This document shows, piece by piece, positions 8,142 to 16,785 of a stretch of 64,000 nt of DNA. Where the stretch lies: positions 112,227 to 176,226 of the forward strand of contig JBDHYF010000004.1 in NCBI GenBank assembly GCA_039811185.1, given 5' to 3'. The position numbers and the translations under genes were made by a program. The notes beneath the pieces are model-generated. The model was not told where the DNA came from and ran no database searches. It saw nothing but the letters and a program-made list of their open reading frames with translations. This stretch comes from JAEZDR01 sp039811185 (GTDB lineage Bacteria; Bacteroidota; Bacteroidia; Chitinophagales; Chitinophagaceae). Each line of letters opens with the position of its first letter. The stretch's first letter is position 1.

Positions 8142-9578
8142 TTAACGCCGGCTCATCATCAGCTTCTTCAATTCCGCTTCATGAATTTTTACTGCTACTC
8201 TACCGGCTAACACCAACAAATCTTTTTCTTCGGGGTTTACATACAACTTCGTTTTTACCTGAGCCGCAAGTTCAAATAACAGCCAATATTTTTCCGGACT
8301 GTCGATCACATCCGCAGTCGATTGATAGGTGATCGGCTGGCCGATAATTTCAACAAAATAGTCGTACAATTCGCTCCAGATCAGCTTTTTCTTAGTCTGA
8401 AGTTTTGCAGGCACAAGGAAATAATGGTCTTCCGCATATTTTCGGATTGAGTTAATGCCGATAAAACAAAACGAGCTGTCGTTCTTAAAAAAATCTTTCA
8501 CCTCATCTTTCGAGGTGGTGTATTTGCTTTGCAGCCCGGCGAAGATCATCTTGGTAAAAACTTTAAAAATTCCCACCGAACCTATTCCTGTTTCGGGAGC
8601 AGGGAGTCCTTGCCCGCTTGCATCAATTACAATTAAACGATGATTTTCGCGGTTCGGCATTTTTCTGAAAATATCCACCATCGATTTATAGCCGAAGTTA
8701 TCCGAAACGCCACCGTCGTACACCCTGATGAGCGAGCTGTCGCTGCTCTGAAAGCGCATCTGTAAAAGCACACCGGGAAAAGAAGCACTTGCAGTAATGC
8801 CATAGTAGAGCGGCATAAGCCGTCCGTTGAATTTCACTTTTGGGTAAAACAATCCGGTTATGTTTAAATCGTCGATGATATAAGGAACCATCGGCATGCG
8901 ATTGTTATTGGTGTAAAAACTGGCATTGGCAATGTACACAGGCAGTGTAACCTTACGCTGAGAAGCTGTGTCCACAAATACGTCTTCGAGCAAAATTTTC
9001 TGATAGATGTTTTGCTTGCAGTCGGCCTTTCCGTCCAGCACAATGCTGGTTTTTATGCTGTCGAGAATTTGGGTCATCCTCCTGTTGGGAGAAAACGAAT
9101 TATGAATAAAAATATTTTTGAAGACGTTGGAGTTCAGGTCAATCACGGGCAGGTTATGCCGATGTTGATTTTCGGTTCTCCAAAGCTTGTTCAGCGAAAA
9201 TTCTCTTTCCGGATAACAACTTAAATGATGCGCTTTTTGCGTCATATAGTATCCGCCTGCAAAGCCTCCGCCCGACACCGTTGAGAAATAATCGATTTCA
9301 TTTAAAATGTTCGAACTATCGCGATAGCGCAGCTCCTCTAAACCCATCATCACACCGAGAGCAAAGCAGGCTGCTCTGGACCCGCCGCCGGAAATAGCCA
9401 TCCCCAGAACAAGATTCTGATCTTGCCCCGGCCGCATCTGAGGCGATTTATAGCGCCCTAAATCCAGTGAAAAGGATTGCTGCTGCTTTTGTGCGCTGTA
9501 CGAATAAAACCCTTTACCGCAGGAAGAAAACATCAACACCAAGCAACCCGCCGCCACCATCAAAAATATTTTCTTCAT
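8142..9578 (-). CDS. Patatin-like phospholipase family lipoprotein
   Basis: A 478-residue protein with a lipoprotein signal peptide (lipobox FSSC, Cys20). The patatin core has the glycine-rich oxyanion loop SGGGSRA (about 63-69), the nucleophile Ser102 in STVSGGG, where the first glycine of GxSxG is replaced by threonine as in several bacterial patatins, and the DGG catalytic dyad motif in YDGGVSDNFG. It likely acts as a lipase or phospholipase attached to an envelope membrane. The gene is monocistronic as far as can be seen. Confidence 0.88.
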   Translation of the reverse strand: MKKIFLMVAAGCLVLMFSSCGKGFYSYSAQKQQQSFSLDLGRYKSPQMRPGQDQNLVLGMAISGGGSRAACFALGVMMGLEELRYRDSSNILNEIDYFSTVSGGGFAGGYYMTQKAHHLSCYPEREFSLNKLWRTENQHRHNLPVIDLNSNVFKNIFIHNSFSPNRRMTQILDSIKTSIVLDGKADCKQNIYQKILLEDVFVDTASQRKVTLPVYIANASFYTNNNRMPMVPYIIDDLNITGLFYPKVKFNGRLMPLYYGITASASFPGVLLQMRFQSSDSSLIRVYDGGVSDNFGYKSMVDIFRKMPNRENHRLIVIDASGQGLPAPETGIGSVGIFKVFTKMIFAGLQSKYTTSKDEVKDFFKNDSSFCFIGINSIRKYAEDHYFLVPAKLQTKKKLIWSELYDYFVEIIGQPITYQSTADVIDSPEKYWLLFELAAQVKTKLYVNPEEKDLLVLAGRVAVKIHEAELKKLMMSRR

Positions 9579-9610
9579 CCCTGCTAATGTACACTTTGCT
9601 ACCGTATTTT

Positions 9611-10144
9611 CTACAACAACCTACCGTGGGCATCAAAAGCATACAAAAAATTCAACTTAGAAGATTCGCCATAATAATTTACCCATTCTTCCTTCAATTT
9701 TTTGGCGCCGATTTTTTCGATCGACTTTTGTGAACGGATATTTTCAGCCCCGATATGAAGATAAACGGTGTTCACATGCCGGAATGCATAATCGAGCATC
9801 AACCTTTTTACGCGCGCATTCCACCCTGCTCCCCAATAGCTCCTCGCAAAAAAAGTATATCCAATAAAAACACTGCTATTGGCTTCGTCCACATCATAAA
9901 ACCGGGTGCTCCCGATTACCGAGCGCTTGCTTTTATCGACGATTGCAAATGCGCCACCGGATTGCATCGCTCCTTTAAAAAACACTTCAAACACTTCCCG
10001 CTTGTATCTGTCTTTGTTAGGATGCTGCACCCAAATCAACGGATCCGAAGCCACCGAAAACAAACCGGAAAAATCAGCTTTTTTTAAGGGTCTTAATTGC
10101 ACCCAATCGTCCTCAAGCATTGTATTTAACCCTATTACCGCCAT
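9611..10144 (-). CDS. GNAT family N-acetyltransferase
   Basis: A 177-residue protein with the RimJ/RimL-type GNAT layout: VQLRPLKKADFSGLF at the start, GSTRFYDVD and VFIGYTFFARSYWGAGWNARVKRLMLDYAF in the acetyl-CoA-binding part, and AENIRSQKSIEKIGAKK as the conserved C-terminal motif. The acceptor (an N-terminal amine or small molecule) cannot be told. It is read leftward, divergent from typA. Confidence 0.88.
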   Translation of the reverse strand: MAVIGLNTMLEDDWVQLRPLKKADFSGLFSVASDPLIWVQHPNKDRYKREVFEVFFKGAMQSGGAFAIVDKSKRSVIGSTRFYDVDEANSSVFIGYTFFARSYWGAGWNARVKRLMLDYAFRHVNTVYLHIGAENIRSQKSIEKIGAKKLKEEWVNYYGESSKLNFLYAFDAHGRLL

Positions 10145-10235
10145 ATCATCATATTAGAAATTTTCGAAAAGCACATATCAAATTAAAACTAATAACTTTT
10201 TTTTTCTTTTAACCTTACTGCATTTTTCAATGCCT

Positions 10236-10243
10236 TACTTTTG
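10236..10243 (+). promoter_or_regulatory. -7 box of typA (TACTTTTG)
   Basis: TACTTTTG matches TAnnTTTG. It predicts an 80-90 nt leader ahead of the typA start at 10329. The -33 region is weak. Confidence 0.5.
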
Positions 10244-10328
10244 CACCCTTAAAAATTTTAGAACAAGCATCAAGTAGGGTTTCAGTTGCACATTTTTATC
10301 TTTCGCTTGCCTTTGTTCGCCTTTTTAT

Positions 10329-12137
10329 ATGAAAATCAGAAACATTGCCATCATTGCCCACGTTGACCACGGCAAAACAACCTTAGTTGACAAAATACTC
10401 CATTCTACAAAGGTTTTCCGCGAAAATCAGGAAACAGCCGAGCTGCTGATGGACAACAACGACCTTGAGCGTGAAAGAGGAATTACCATCTTCAGTAAAA
10501 ACGCGGCGGTAGAATATAAAGGCGTAAAAATTAACGTGATCGACACGCCGGGCCACGCCGACTTCGGTGGTGAAGTAGAGCGGGTTTTAAAGATGGCCGA
10601 TGGAGTGATTTTACTCGTGGATGCCTTTGAAGGTCCGATGCCGCAAACTCGCTTTGTGCTCCAAAAGGCTTTGCAGTTAAATCTGCATCCTATCGTTGTC
10701 ATTAACAAGGTAGATAAGCCGAATTGCCGTCCCGATGAAGTACACGATGCGGTTTTTGAGCTCTTTTTTAACCTTGACGCTACGGAAGAACAACTCGATT
10801 TTCCAACCTTCTACGGAAGCGGAAAAAACGGATGGTTCAACGATTCACTAACGCAGTCTGAAGACATCTCGCCATTAATGGATGGCATCTTAAAATATGT
10901 ACCGGAGCCCAAAGTGTCGGAAGGCAATCTTCAGTTACAAATCACATCGCTCGATTATTCTTCTTTCCTTGGAAGAATTGCGGTGGGCAAGGTTTCGCGC
11001 GGTTCCATCAAAGAAAACCAACCGATTGCTTTGATGCAGGCCGACGGCAAAATAGTAAGAAGCCGCGTGAAAGAGCTCTATGTTTTTGAAGGCATGGGTA
11101 AAAGAAAAGTGAGCGAAGTTTTAGCCGGCGATTTGTGCGCGGTGGTAGGCATTGAAAACTTCAACATCGGCGATACCATTGCAGATTTTGAGAACCCCGA
11201 AGCACTACCCGTTATCAGCGTGGATGAGCCTACTATGAATATGCTTTTTTCCATCAACAACTCTCCTTTCTTTGGTAAAGATGGAAAATTTGTTACCTCA
11301 CGGCACCTCCGCGACCGGCTGATGAAAGAAACCGAAAAAAATCTGGCCTTAAGAGTGCAGGACACCGACAGCGCCGACAGCTTTTTGGTGTACGGAAGAG
11401 GGATACTTCACTTGGGTGTACTGATTGAAACGATGCGCCGCGAAGGATACGAATTAAGCGTAGGACAACCTCAGGTAATTGTGAAAGAGATTGACGGAAA
11501 AAAATGCGAACCTTACGAAACGCTCGTAGTAGATGTTCCTCAGGAATTCGCCAGCAAAGTGATTGACCTGGTAACCAGACGCAAAGGCGAAATGCTGGTG
11601 ATGGAAACAAAAGGCGAAATGCAGCATCTGGAGTTTGAAATTCCATCAAGAGGTTTAATTGGTATGCGTACACAAATGCTCACGCTTACTGCCGGTGAGG
11701 CGGTAATGGCGCACCGCTTTTTAGATTATAAGCCGTGGAAAGGTGCCATTCCGGGCCGTAACAACGGCGTTCTAATTGCCAAAGAAGCCGGTACAACAAC
11801 CGGATATTCGCTTGATAAATTACAGGACAGAGGATTTTTCTTTGTTGATCCGGGCGAAGAAGTTTATAAAGGAATGATTATTGGCGAAAACAACAAGCCG
11901 GGCGATCTGGTGGTGAATCCGAACGAAGGAAAAAAGCTCACCAATATGCGCGCAAGCGGAAGCGATGCGGCTACCAACATTGCTCCGAAAACGGTTCTCT
12001 CGCTGGAAGAATGTATGGAGTACATACAGTTTGATGAATGTATTGAAGTTACCCCGAATCACATCCGGATGAGAAAAGTTATTCTCGATGAAGAAGAAAG
12101 GAAGAAACAACAAAAACGAATTGCCGTTACTTCATAA
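10329..12137 (+). CDS. typA: Translational GTPase TypA/BipA
   Basis: The 602-residue protein has the length and domain order of TypA: GTPase domain with G1 AHVDHGKTT, switch I RERGITI, G3 DTPGHADFGGE, G4 NKVDKPNCRP; then domains II, III and V related to EF-G, and the C-terminal TypA domain with YKPWKGAIPGRNNGVLI and TGYSLDKLQDRG. TypA binds 70S ribosomes near the factor site and helps 50S assembly and growth under cold or stress. Monocistronic: a strong terminator follows 4 bp downstream. Confidence 0.98.
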   Translation: MKIRNIAIIAHVDHGKTTLVDKILHSTKVFRENQETAELLMDNNDLERERGITIFSKNAAVEYKGVKINVIDTPGHADFGGEVERVLKMADGVILLVDAFEGPMPQTRFVLQKALQLNLHPIVVINKVDKPNCRPDEVHDAVFELFFNLDATEEQLDFPTFYGSGKNGWFNDSLTQSEDISPLMDGILKYVPEPKVSEGNLQLQITSLDYSSFLGRIAVGKVSRGSIKENQPIALMQADGKIVRSRVKELYVFEGMGKRKVSEVLAGDLCAVVGIENFNIGDTIADFENPEALPVISVDEPTMNMLFSINNSPFFGKDGKFVTSRHLRDRLMKETEKNLALRVQDTDSADSFLVYGRGILHLGVLIETMRREGYELSVGQPQVIVKEIDGKKCEPYETLVVDVPQEFASKVIDLVTRRKGEMLVMETKGEMQHLEFEIPSRGLIGMRTQMLTLTAGEAVMAHRFLDYKPWKGAIPGRNNGVLIAKEAGTTTGYSLDKLQDRGFFFVDPGEEVYKGMIIGENNKPGDLVVNPNEGKKLTNMRASGSDAATNIAPKTVLSLEECMEYIQFDECIEVTPNHIRMRKVILDEEERKKQQKRIAVTS

Positions 12138-12140
12138 CAC

Positions 12141-12162
12141 AAAGGGCTTCGGCCCTTTTTTT
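12141..12162 (+). terminator. Terminator of typA with TTCG tetraloop
   Basis: GGGC-TTCG-GCCC hairpin (12144-12155), extended by AAA/TTT pairing and followed by seven T residues. Confidence 0.93.
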
Positions 12163-12225
12163 ATTTGCCGTATGAGACAGTTTTTCAATTTCCGCCTTAG
12201 GCACTTAAATTGAGGAAAAAAGGTT

Positions 12226-13137
12226 ATGGCTTATATTGACTATTACAAGGTTTTAGGCATCAGCAAAACAGCAGGTACGGAAGAAATTAAAAAAGCATAC
12301 CGCAAACTGGCGCGTAAATTTCATCCCGACTTAAACCCCGACGATAAGGAAGCGCACCGAAAATTTCAGGAAATAAACGAAGCGCACGAAGTATTGAGCG
12401 ATCCGGAAAAAAGAAAAAAATACGATCAGTACGGTGAAAACTGGCAGCATGCGGAACAGTTTGAGCAGGCGCGCTCGCGCCAACAGCAACCGTACGGCCA
12501 AAGCGGCCCGGGCAGCGGGTTTGAAGGCTTTGGCGGTGCAGGATTTGATGCAGGTGGCTTTTCAGATTTCTTCGAGTCGATGTTTGGAGGCGGTGGTGCA
12601 CGTCAAAGCCGCAGCCACTCCAGATTTAAAGGCCGCGATTACAATGCGGAGCTTCAGCTAAATCTCACCGACGCCTACAAAACCCATCAGCAAACAATCA
12701 CTGTAAACGAAAAAAATGTAAGGATAACCATCCCGGCAGGAATTGAAAACGGCCAAAAAATCCGGCTAAAAGGATATGGCGAGCCGGGGGTAAATGGCGG
12801 GCCCGCCGGAGATCTCTATATTACTTTCTCCATTATCAATAATACCGCCTTTAAGCGCGACGGCAATAATCTTTACCTAACGCATCCGCTTCCGCTCTAC
12901 ACCGCTTTACTCGGCGGCGAAGTGCTGGTAGATACGATGGATGGAAAAGTGAAGCTGAAAGTAAAACCGCTCACACAAAACGGGAGTCAGATAAGGTTAA
13001 GAGACAAAGGATTTCCTGTTTATAAGAAGGAGGGCAGCTTCGGCGATCTGTATATCACCTGGCAGGTACAGTTGCCCACACACTTATCGGAGAAGGAAAA
13101 AGAAGTGTTTCAACAATTAGCTGATCTAAAAAACTAA
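12226..13137 (+). CDS. cbpA: DnaJ C-terminal domain protein (CbpA-type J-domain co-chaperone)
   Basis: An N-terminal J domain (residues 4-70) carries the HPD motif at 33-35. It is followed by a Gly/Phe-rich linker (about 85-125) and the two-barrel DnaJ C-terminal substrate-binding domain; the cysteine-rich zinc finger of true DnaJ is absent, which makes it a CbpA-type (class B) co-chaperone that stimulates DnaK. The GEPGVNGGPAGDLYI and LLGGEVLVDTMDGKVKLKV stretches are typical. The start follows a purine-rich GGAAAAAAGG. The next gene, 4 bp downstream, encodes a CbpM-like modulator, which supports the CbpA assignment. Confidence 0.92.
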   Translation: MAYIDYYKVLGISKTAGTEEIKKAYRKLARKFHPDLNPDDKEAHRKFQEINEAHEVLSDPEKRKKYDQYGENWQHAEQFEQARSRQQQPYGQSGPGSGFEGFGGAGFDAGGFSDFFESMFGGGGARQSRSHSRFKGRDYNAELQLNLTDAYKTHQQTITVNEKNVRITIPAGIENGQKIRLKGYGEPGVNGGPAGDLYITFSIINNTAFKRDGNNLYLTHPLPLYTALLGGEVLVDTMDGKVKLKVKPLTQNGSQIRLRDKGFPVYKKEGSFGDLYITWQVQLPTHLSEKEKEVFQQLADLKN

Positions 13138-13141
13138 AGCC

Positions 13142-13438
13142 ATGCAACAACAATTAATAGCAGCAAAAGATATCTGCAATGTTTACGAAATTGAAGTTCG
13201 GTTTTTCCACGATTTGCAACAGTCGGGGCTTATAAACATCATAGAAAAACAAAATGTTGAATATATAAATGAAGAGGAACTGGAGGATGCGGAACGAATG
13301 ATTCGCCTTCATAAAGACCTCGACCTAAATGCTGAGGGTATTGCAGTGATTTGTCATTTGCTGGAAAAGATGAAGCAACTTCAAACCGACTTATCGAATC
13401 TTCAAAACCGGCTAAGATTTTTTGAAGGAAATCACTGA
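13142..13438 (+). CDS. cbpM: Chaperone modulator CbpM family protein
   Basis: A 98-residue helical protein with a MerR-like N-terminal winged-helix segment and a C-terminal coiled coil (HLLEKMKQLQTDLSNLQNRLRF). In other bacteria CbpM binds the J domain of CbpA and inhibits it. Identification rests on size, the IAAKDICNVYEIEVRFFHDLQQSGLI segment and its position 4 bp after cbpA. Confidence 0.82.
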   Translation: MQQQLIAAKDICNVYEIEVRFFHDLQQSGLINIIEKQNVEYINEEELEDAERMIRLHKDLDLNAEGIAVICHLLEKMKQLQTDLSNLQNRLRFFEGNH

Positions 13439-13439
13439 A

Positions 13440-13814
13440 CTAAAGTCCAAGCTCCGCCATAGGATTCCAAAACAAAGCCCCGAAGTCCTTTACAGCATCG
13501 TTTTCCACATGAATGCCTTCTGCTCTTAGCCTTCGCGCCATTTCATCAGCGTCGCCAAAGTGCATTTTGCCCGTTAACAGCCCCTGTCGGTTCACAACGC
13601 GATGCGCGGGAACATCGGAAGCAGACTTTATTAATCCGTTCAGCGCCCATCCCACCATTCGCGAACTTTTTTTTGCACCCAAATAAGCCGCAATAGCGCC
13701 GTAGCTGGTTACGCGGCCTTTCGGTATCAGCCTTACAACGTCGTACACATCCGAGAAAAAATCACTCTCGCCTTTTGTCCCTTTCCTCGATAAGCCGTTT
13801 TCTTTTTTCTTCAT
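13440..13814 (-). CDS. MGMT-fold alkyltransferase-like (ATL) protein without catalytic Cys
   Basis: About 124 residues with the DNA-binding methyltransferase fold: RVTSYGAIAAYLG, SSRMVGWALNG and the active-site loop VPAHRVVNRQG. In MGMT/Ogt the loop reads PCHR; here the acceptor cysteine is alanine (Ala70), the hallmark of alkyltransferase-like proteins that bind O6-alkylguanine and hand it to nucleotide excision repair instead of reversing it. The ATG at 13814 is the only start upstream of the fold that does not extend far into the next gene; it overlaps the DUF5522 gene by 53 bp out of frame. Confidence 0.85.
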   Translation of the reverse strand: MKKKENGLSRKGTKGESDFFSDVYDVVRLIPKGRVTSYGAIAAYLGAKKSSRMVGWALNGLIKSASDVPAHRVVNRQGLLTGKMHFGDADEMARRLRAEGIHVENDAVKDFGALFWNPMAELGL

Positions 13815-13959
13815 TGCAGACGTTCTTATAATTATACGGACAATGTTTACAACCGTTACCACAGCAATATCCACGCTTCAACAGATATTCTTCGGTAAAT
13901 ACAATATAACCGGAATCGTTGGTATAAAAATCATCCTCCTCAAGCGCAATCTTTGCCAC
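13762..13959 (-). CDS. DUF5522 family small cysteine-rich protein
   Basis: A 65-residue protein with the conserved FTEEYLLKRGYCCGNGCKHCPYNY core: four cysteines in CC-x3-C-x2-C spacing, suggesting a metal-binding site. This matches the DUF5522 family common in Bacteroidota; its role is unknown. The N terminus overlaps the trmB 3' end by 20 bp and the C terminus overlaps the ATL gene by 53 bp, so three genes are nested tightly. Confidence 0.82.
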   Translation of the reverse strand: MAKIALEEDDFYTNDSGYIVFTEEYLLKRGYCCGNGCKHCPYNYKNVCNEEKRKRLIEERDKRRE

Positions 13960-14644
13960 GTATCAATTCTTTAAAACTTTCGTCACGGTTGTTATCGAGA
14001 TTGCTGTTAAGCAAAAATTTCAGATAAAAAATTTTGTTGCTTCCGGCAATGTCGAGTGTTTCATAATGGGTTCGGATACGAAGCTCGTCCTGATACAAAT
14101 CACTGTTGTATAAATCATCGCTCGCAGCGATCAGTGGTAATTGATAAAAGTTAATAACAGCACGTGTGAAATGGTAAAGGTCAGGGCTGTCGGTTTTTAA
14201 ATGAACCACTCCGTCTGCCTTCAAAAACGAACGGTATTTGCGAAGAAATTTTGGGTGTGTGAGGCGCTTTTTCACCTTTGAAAACCGAAGCTGAGGATCG
14301 GGGAAAGTTATCCAGATTTCGCTTACCTCGTCGCTCCCGAAAAACGCATCTATTTTGTCAATTTGCGTCCGTAAAAAAGCTGCGTTGTTTAAGTTGGCCT
14401 CTAAAGCCGTTTTTGCGCCGCGCCACAGCCGGTTGCCTTTAATATCTACCCCAATAAAATTTCGGTTTGCATACCTCTCCGAAAGTCCTACAGTGTACTC
14501 TCCTTTACCGCAGGCAAGTTCGAGAACGATGTCGTTTTCATTCTTGAAAAATTCGCCCCAGCATCCTTTTAAGGAAACATCATTCTCAATAACATTCGGA
14601 AATTCTTTTATCGCAGCGAAGCGAATTAATTTTTTCTGTCCCAT
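13940..14644 (-). CDS. trmB: tRNA (guanine-N7-)-methyltransferase TrmB
   Basis: A 234-residue class I SAM methyltransferase with LELACGKGEYTVGLSERY as motif I, FIGVDIKGNRLWRGAKTA as motif II, and the TrmB signature ITFPDPQLRFSKVKKRLTHPKFL. It makes m7G46 in the tRNA variable loop. The typical PDPW tryptophan-lysine pair appears as PDPQ-L-R. The first gene of a short minus-strand cluster with DUF5522 and the ATL gene. Confidence 0.94.
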   Translation of the reverse strand: MGQKKLIRFAAIKEFPNVIENDVSLKGCWGEFFKNENDIVLELACGKGEYTVGLSERYANRNFIGVDIKGNRLWRGAKTALEANLNNAAFLRTQIDKIDAFFGSDEVSEIWITFPDPQLRFSKVKKRLTHPKFLRKYRSFLKADGVVHLKTDSPDLYHFTRAVINFYQLPLIAASDDLYNSDLYQDELRIRTHYETLDIAGSNKIFYLKFLLNSNLDNNRDESFKELIRGKDCA

Positions 14645-14684
14645 GTTTTCTTGGGCGTCAAATGTATTCTAATTCAGCGGTGGT

Positions 14685-14969
14685 TTAAACAGAATGATAC
14701 AAATACTGTCCGCACAAAAAGTTGAAAACCGATTTCTCGCTTTTCAGCTCTTCGGGGAGGTCGCGAATTAATTTTTCAAGCGCGAAGATATTCTTCTCCG
14801 TAATTTTTTCTGATCCGATCGACTGTGCAAAAAAATTGATCATAAACAAAACCTGATGGCCGTCGCGGCTGTCGAAAGGCGTGCGTGCCGGTTCGGTGTT
14901 TACATGTGTTGTGGCAGTGCTGCTCCACGTATAGTCTCCGAGTTGCAGGTGATGTTTTTGAAAATTCAT
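14685..14969 (-). CDS. Hypothetical protein
   Basis: A 94-residue soluble protein that I do not recognise with certainty. It is rich in aromatic and charged residues, with a central segment GHQVLFMINFFAQSIGSE followed by a helical region ending in FNFLCGQYLYHSV. It has no signal peptide or membrane segment. It reads in the same direction as trmB, 40 bp upstream of it. Competing frames in this interval are shorter and less protein-like. Confidence 0.6.
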   Translation of the reverse strand: MNFQKHHLQLGDYTWSSTATTHVNTEPARTPFDSRDGHQVLFMINFFAQSIGSEKITEKNIFALEKLIRDLPEELKSEKSVFNFLCGQYLYHSV

Positions 14970-15128
14970 AATTCAAGTTTAACGGTTAACAAACAGCAGG
15001 GCTTAAAGGATAGCTGCGGGCCGATGCGTTGCACCTAAGTTAACCTATTTTTTATTAACCACAAGAATGCGGAACATCCGTAAATGAACTGCATTATAGA
15101 TATTTGCATGTTCAACGTTGAAAAATAT

Positions 15129-16124
15129 ATGGCAAGAATGAGAGCGGCGATCACGGCGGTTGGTGGCTATGTTCCCGAAAATAAACTTACCAATTTCGAT
15201 TTGGAGAAAATGGTTGATACGAATGATGAATGGATTAAAACCCGCACCGGGATTGAAGAAAGACGCATTTTGAATACGCCGGGAAAAGGCACGAGCGATC
15301 TTGCCTGCGAGGCAATAAACGTAATTTTAAACAGCCGCAAACTGGCTGTTGAAGAAATTGATTGCATTATTTGTGCAACAGTTACCCCCGACATGACGTT
15401 TCCGGCAACAGCAAATATTATTGCCGACAAAATTGGCGCGGTGAACGCCTGGGGGTTCGATCTGGAAGCGGCATGCAGCGGATTTTTGTATGCGCTCACC
15501 ACAGGTGCATCCTTAATTGAGAGCGGCCGCTATAAAAAAGTGATTGTTGTAGGCGCGGAAAAAATGAGCTCAATAATTGACTATACGGATCGTGCCACCT
15601 GCATCATTTTTGGAGATGGCGCAGGCGCAGTTTTGTTAGAACCGACCGAAGATGAAGTGGGCGTAATGGATAGCTTATTGAGAAGCGACGGATCGGGCCG
15701 CCACTTCCTGCACATGAAAGCGGGCGGCTCTGTAAAGCCGGCAACCGTGGAAACCGTGATGGCGAAAGAACATTTTGTTTATCAGGAAGGACAGGCCGTT
15801 TTTAAGTTTGCAGTAAAAGGGATGGCTGATATCAGCGCCGAACTTATGATGAAGAACAACCTGACAGCAAACGACATCAGCTGGCTGGTTCCGCATCAGG
15901 CAAATCTGCGCATTATTAGAGCCACTGCCGACCGTATGGAACTACCGATGGAGAAAGTAATGTTGAACATACAACGTTACGGAAACACTACAGCCGCAAC
16001 CATTCCGCTTTGTTTATGGGAATGGCAGCATCAGCTAAAAAAAGGCGACAATATTATTTTAGCAGCTTTCGGAGGCGGTTTTACGTGGGGAGCAACCTGG
16101 ATAAAGTGGGCCTACAACGGATAA
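15129..16124 (+). CDS. fabH: 3-oxoacyl-ACP synthase III (FabH)
   Basis: The condensing-enzyme triad is present: Cys116 in LEAACSGFLYAL, His256 in VPHQANLRII and Asn286 in RYGNTTAATIPL. Near the N terminus TNFDLEKMVDTNDEWIKTRTG closely follows the E. coli FabH pattern. The enzyme condenses an acyl-CoA with malonyl-ACP to start fatty acid synthesis; in Bacteroidota branched primers are usual. The start at 15129 is chosen because family members begin 8-10 residues before the GGYVPENK turn; the longer frame from 15084 adds 15 residues that are encoded in promoter-like DNA. Confidence 0.95.
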   Translation: MARMRAAITAVGGYVPENKLTNFDLEKMVDTNDEWIKTRTGIEERRILNTPGKGTSDLACEAINVILNSRKLAVEEIDCIICATVTPDMTFPATANIIADKIGAVNAWGFDLEAACSGFLYALTTGASLIESGRYKKVIVVGAEKMSSIIDYTDRATCIIFGDGAGAVLLEPTEDEVGVMDSLLRSDGSGRHFLHMKAGGSVKPATVETVMAKEHFVYQEGQAVFKFAVKGMADISAELMMKNNLTANDISWLVPHQANLRIIRATADRMELPMEKVMLNIQRYGNTTAATIPLCLWEWQHQLKKGDNIILAAFGGGFTWGATWIKWAYNG

Positions 16125-16126
16125 AT

Positions 16127-16465
16127 TCATCGTGCAGAAGAACTGAATAACTCCCCTTCTCTGTTTTGTTGTTCAAGCGTCCAATCGTGGGTTAAGCTCG
16201 TTTCCACCCAGGTAGACCCGGCTTTTCTAAAAACCTGTATAGGAATCTGAAAAAGGTTTTCAAAATCCTGCTCTAATTCGGCAACCGTGCGGCTTCCGTC
16301 CATATCTATGTTTGAAGACGGCTGAACAGACGACAACTTAATTTTTTTGCTTAGAAAGGTTTTTTTCTTGCCCTCATTGATAAATTCCAATTTCAGAAAA
16401 GGAAAGTTTTCATTAAATTTCTGAAATATCAGAGAAATCCGGTTTTCAACATCATTCATAACCAT
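16127..16465 (-). CDS. Conserved hypothetical protein
   Basis: A 112-residue soluble protein. The C-terminal half, with RTVAELEQDFENLFQIPIQVFRKAG followed by TSLTHDWTLEQQNREGE, resembles a small uncharacterised protein often seen in Bacteroidota genomes (recalled, not searched). The basic middle (GKKKTFLSKKIKLSSV) may bind nucleic acid or simply be a linker. It ends 2 bp after the convergent fabH stop. Confidence 0.7.
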   Translation of the reverse strand: MVMNDVENRISLIFQKFNENFPFLKLEFINEGKKKTFLSKKIKLSSVQPSSNIDMDGSRTVAELEQDFENLFQIPIQVFRKAGSTWVETSLTHDWTLEQQNREGELFSSSAR

Positions 16466-16629
16466 CGGGCATTTGCTTTATGTCACATTTTATCCTAACA
16501 GAAGCAAATATATTTTTGAGGCTATCGAAATTCTATGACATAAATCAGTTTTTAAAAAGCCTTCGTCAAGTTTTACACGAATGGCTGTTAGGCCCTTTGG
16601 AGGCTGATATGCGTCAGAAAAAACGGTGC

Positions 16630-16758
16630 TTAGGGATTGCCGGCTGCATTCGAAATTTCATCGAGCATTCCTTTGCTTTTTTCGGGTTTGCTGAGGTATA
16701 ACAGAACAGCGGCGGCTGAGGCGCCAATAACGACGGCGGCAACTAAGATTGATTTCAT
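16630..16758 (-). CDS. Small single-pass membrane protein (42 aa)
   Basis: A short frame with an ATG at 16758 and a TAA at 16630. An N-terminal lysine is followed by a 20-residue alanine/valine/leucine-rich helix and a polar tail containing SKPEKSKGMLDEISNAAGNP. The layout (short anchor plus amphipathic charged tail) resembles YtxH-like small envelope proteins. It lies 27 bp downstream of the DUF2520 gene in the same direction. Confidence 0.55.
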   Translation of the reverse strand: MKSILVAAVVIGASAAAVLLYLSKPEKSKGMLDEISNAAGNP

Positions 16759-16785
16759 ACTTTTTTTTCGCTACCACGTTTCAAT

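Noticed and set aside
15084..15128. Extended N terminus of FabH from the first ATG
   Set aside because: The extra 15 residues are not FabH-like and are encoded in promoter-like DNA; family members start near the GGYVP turn.
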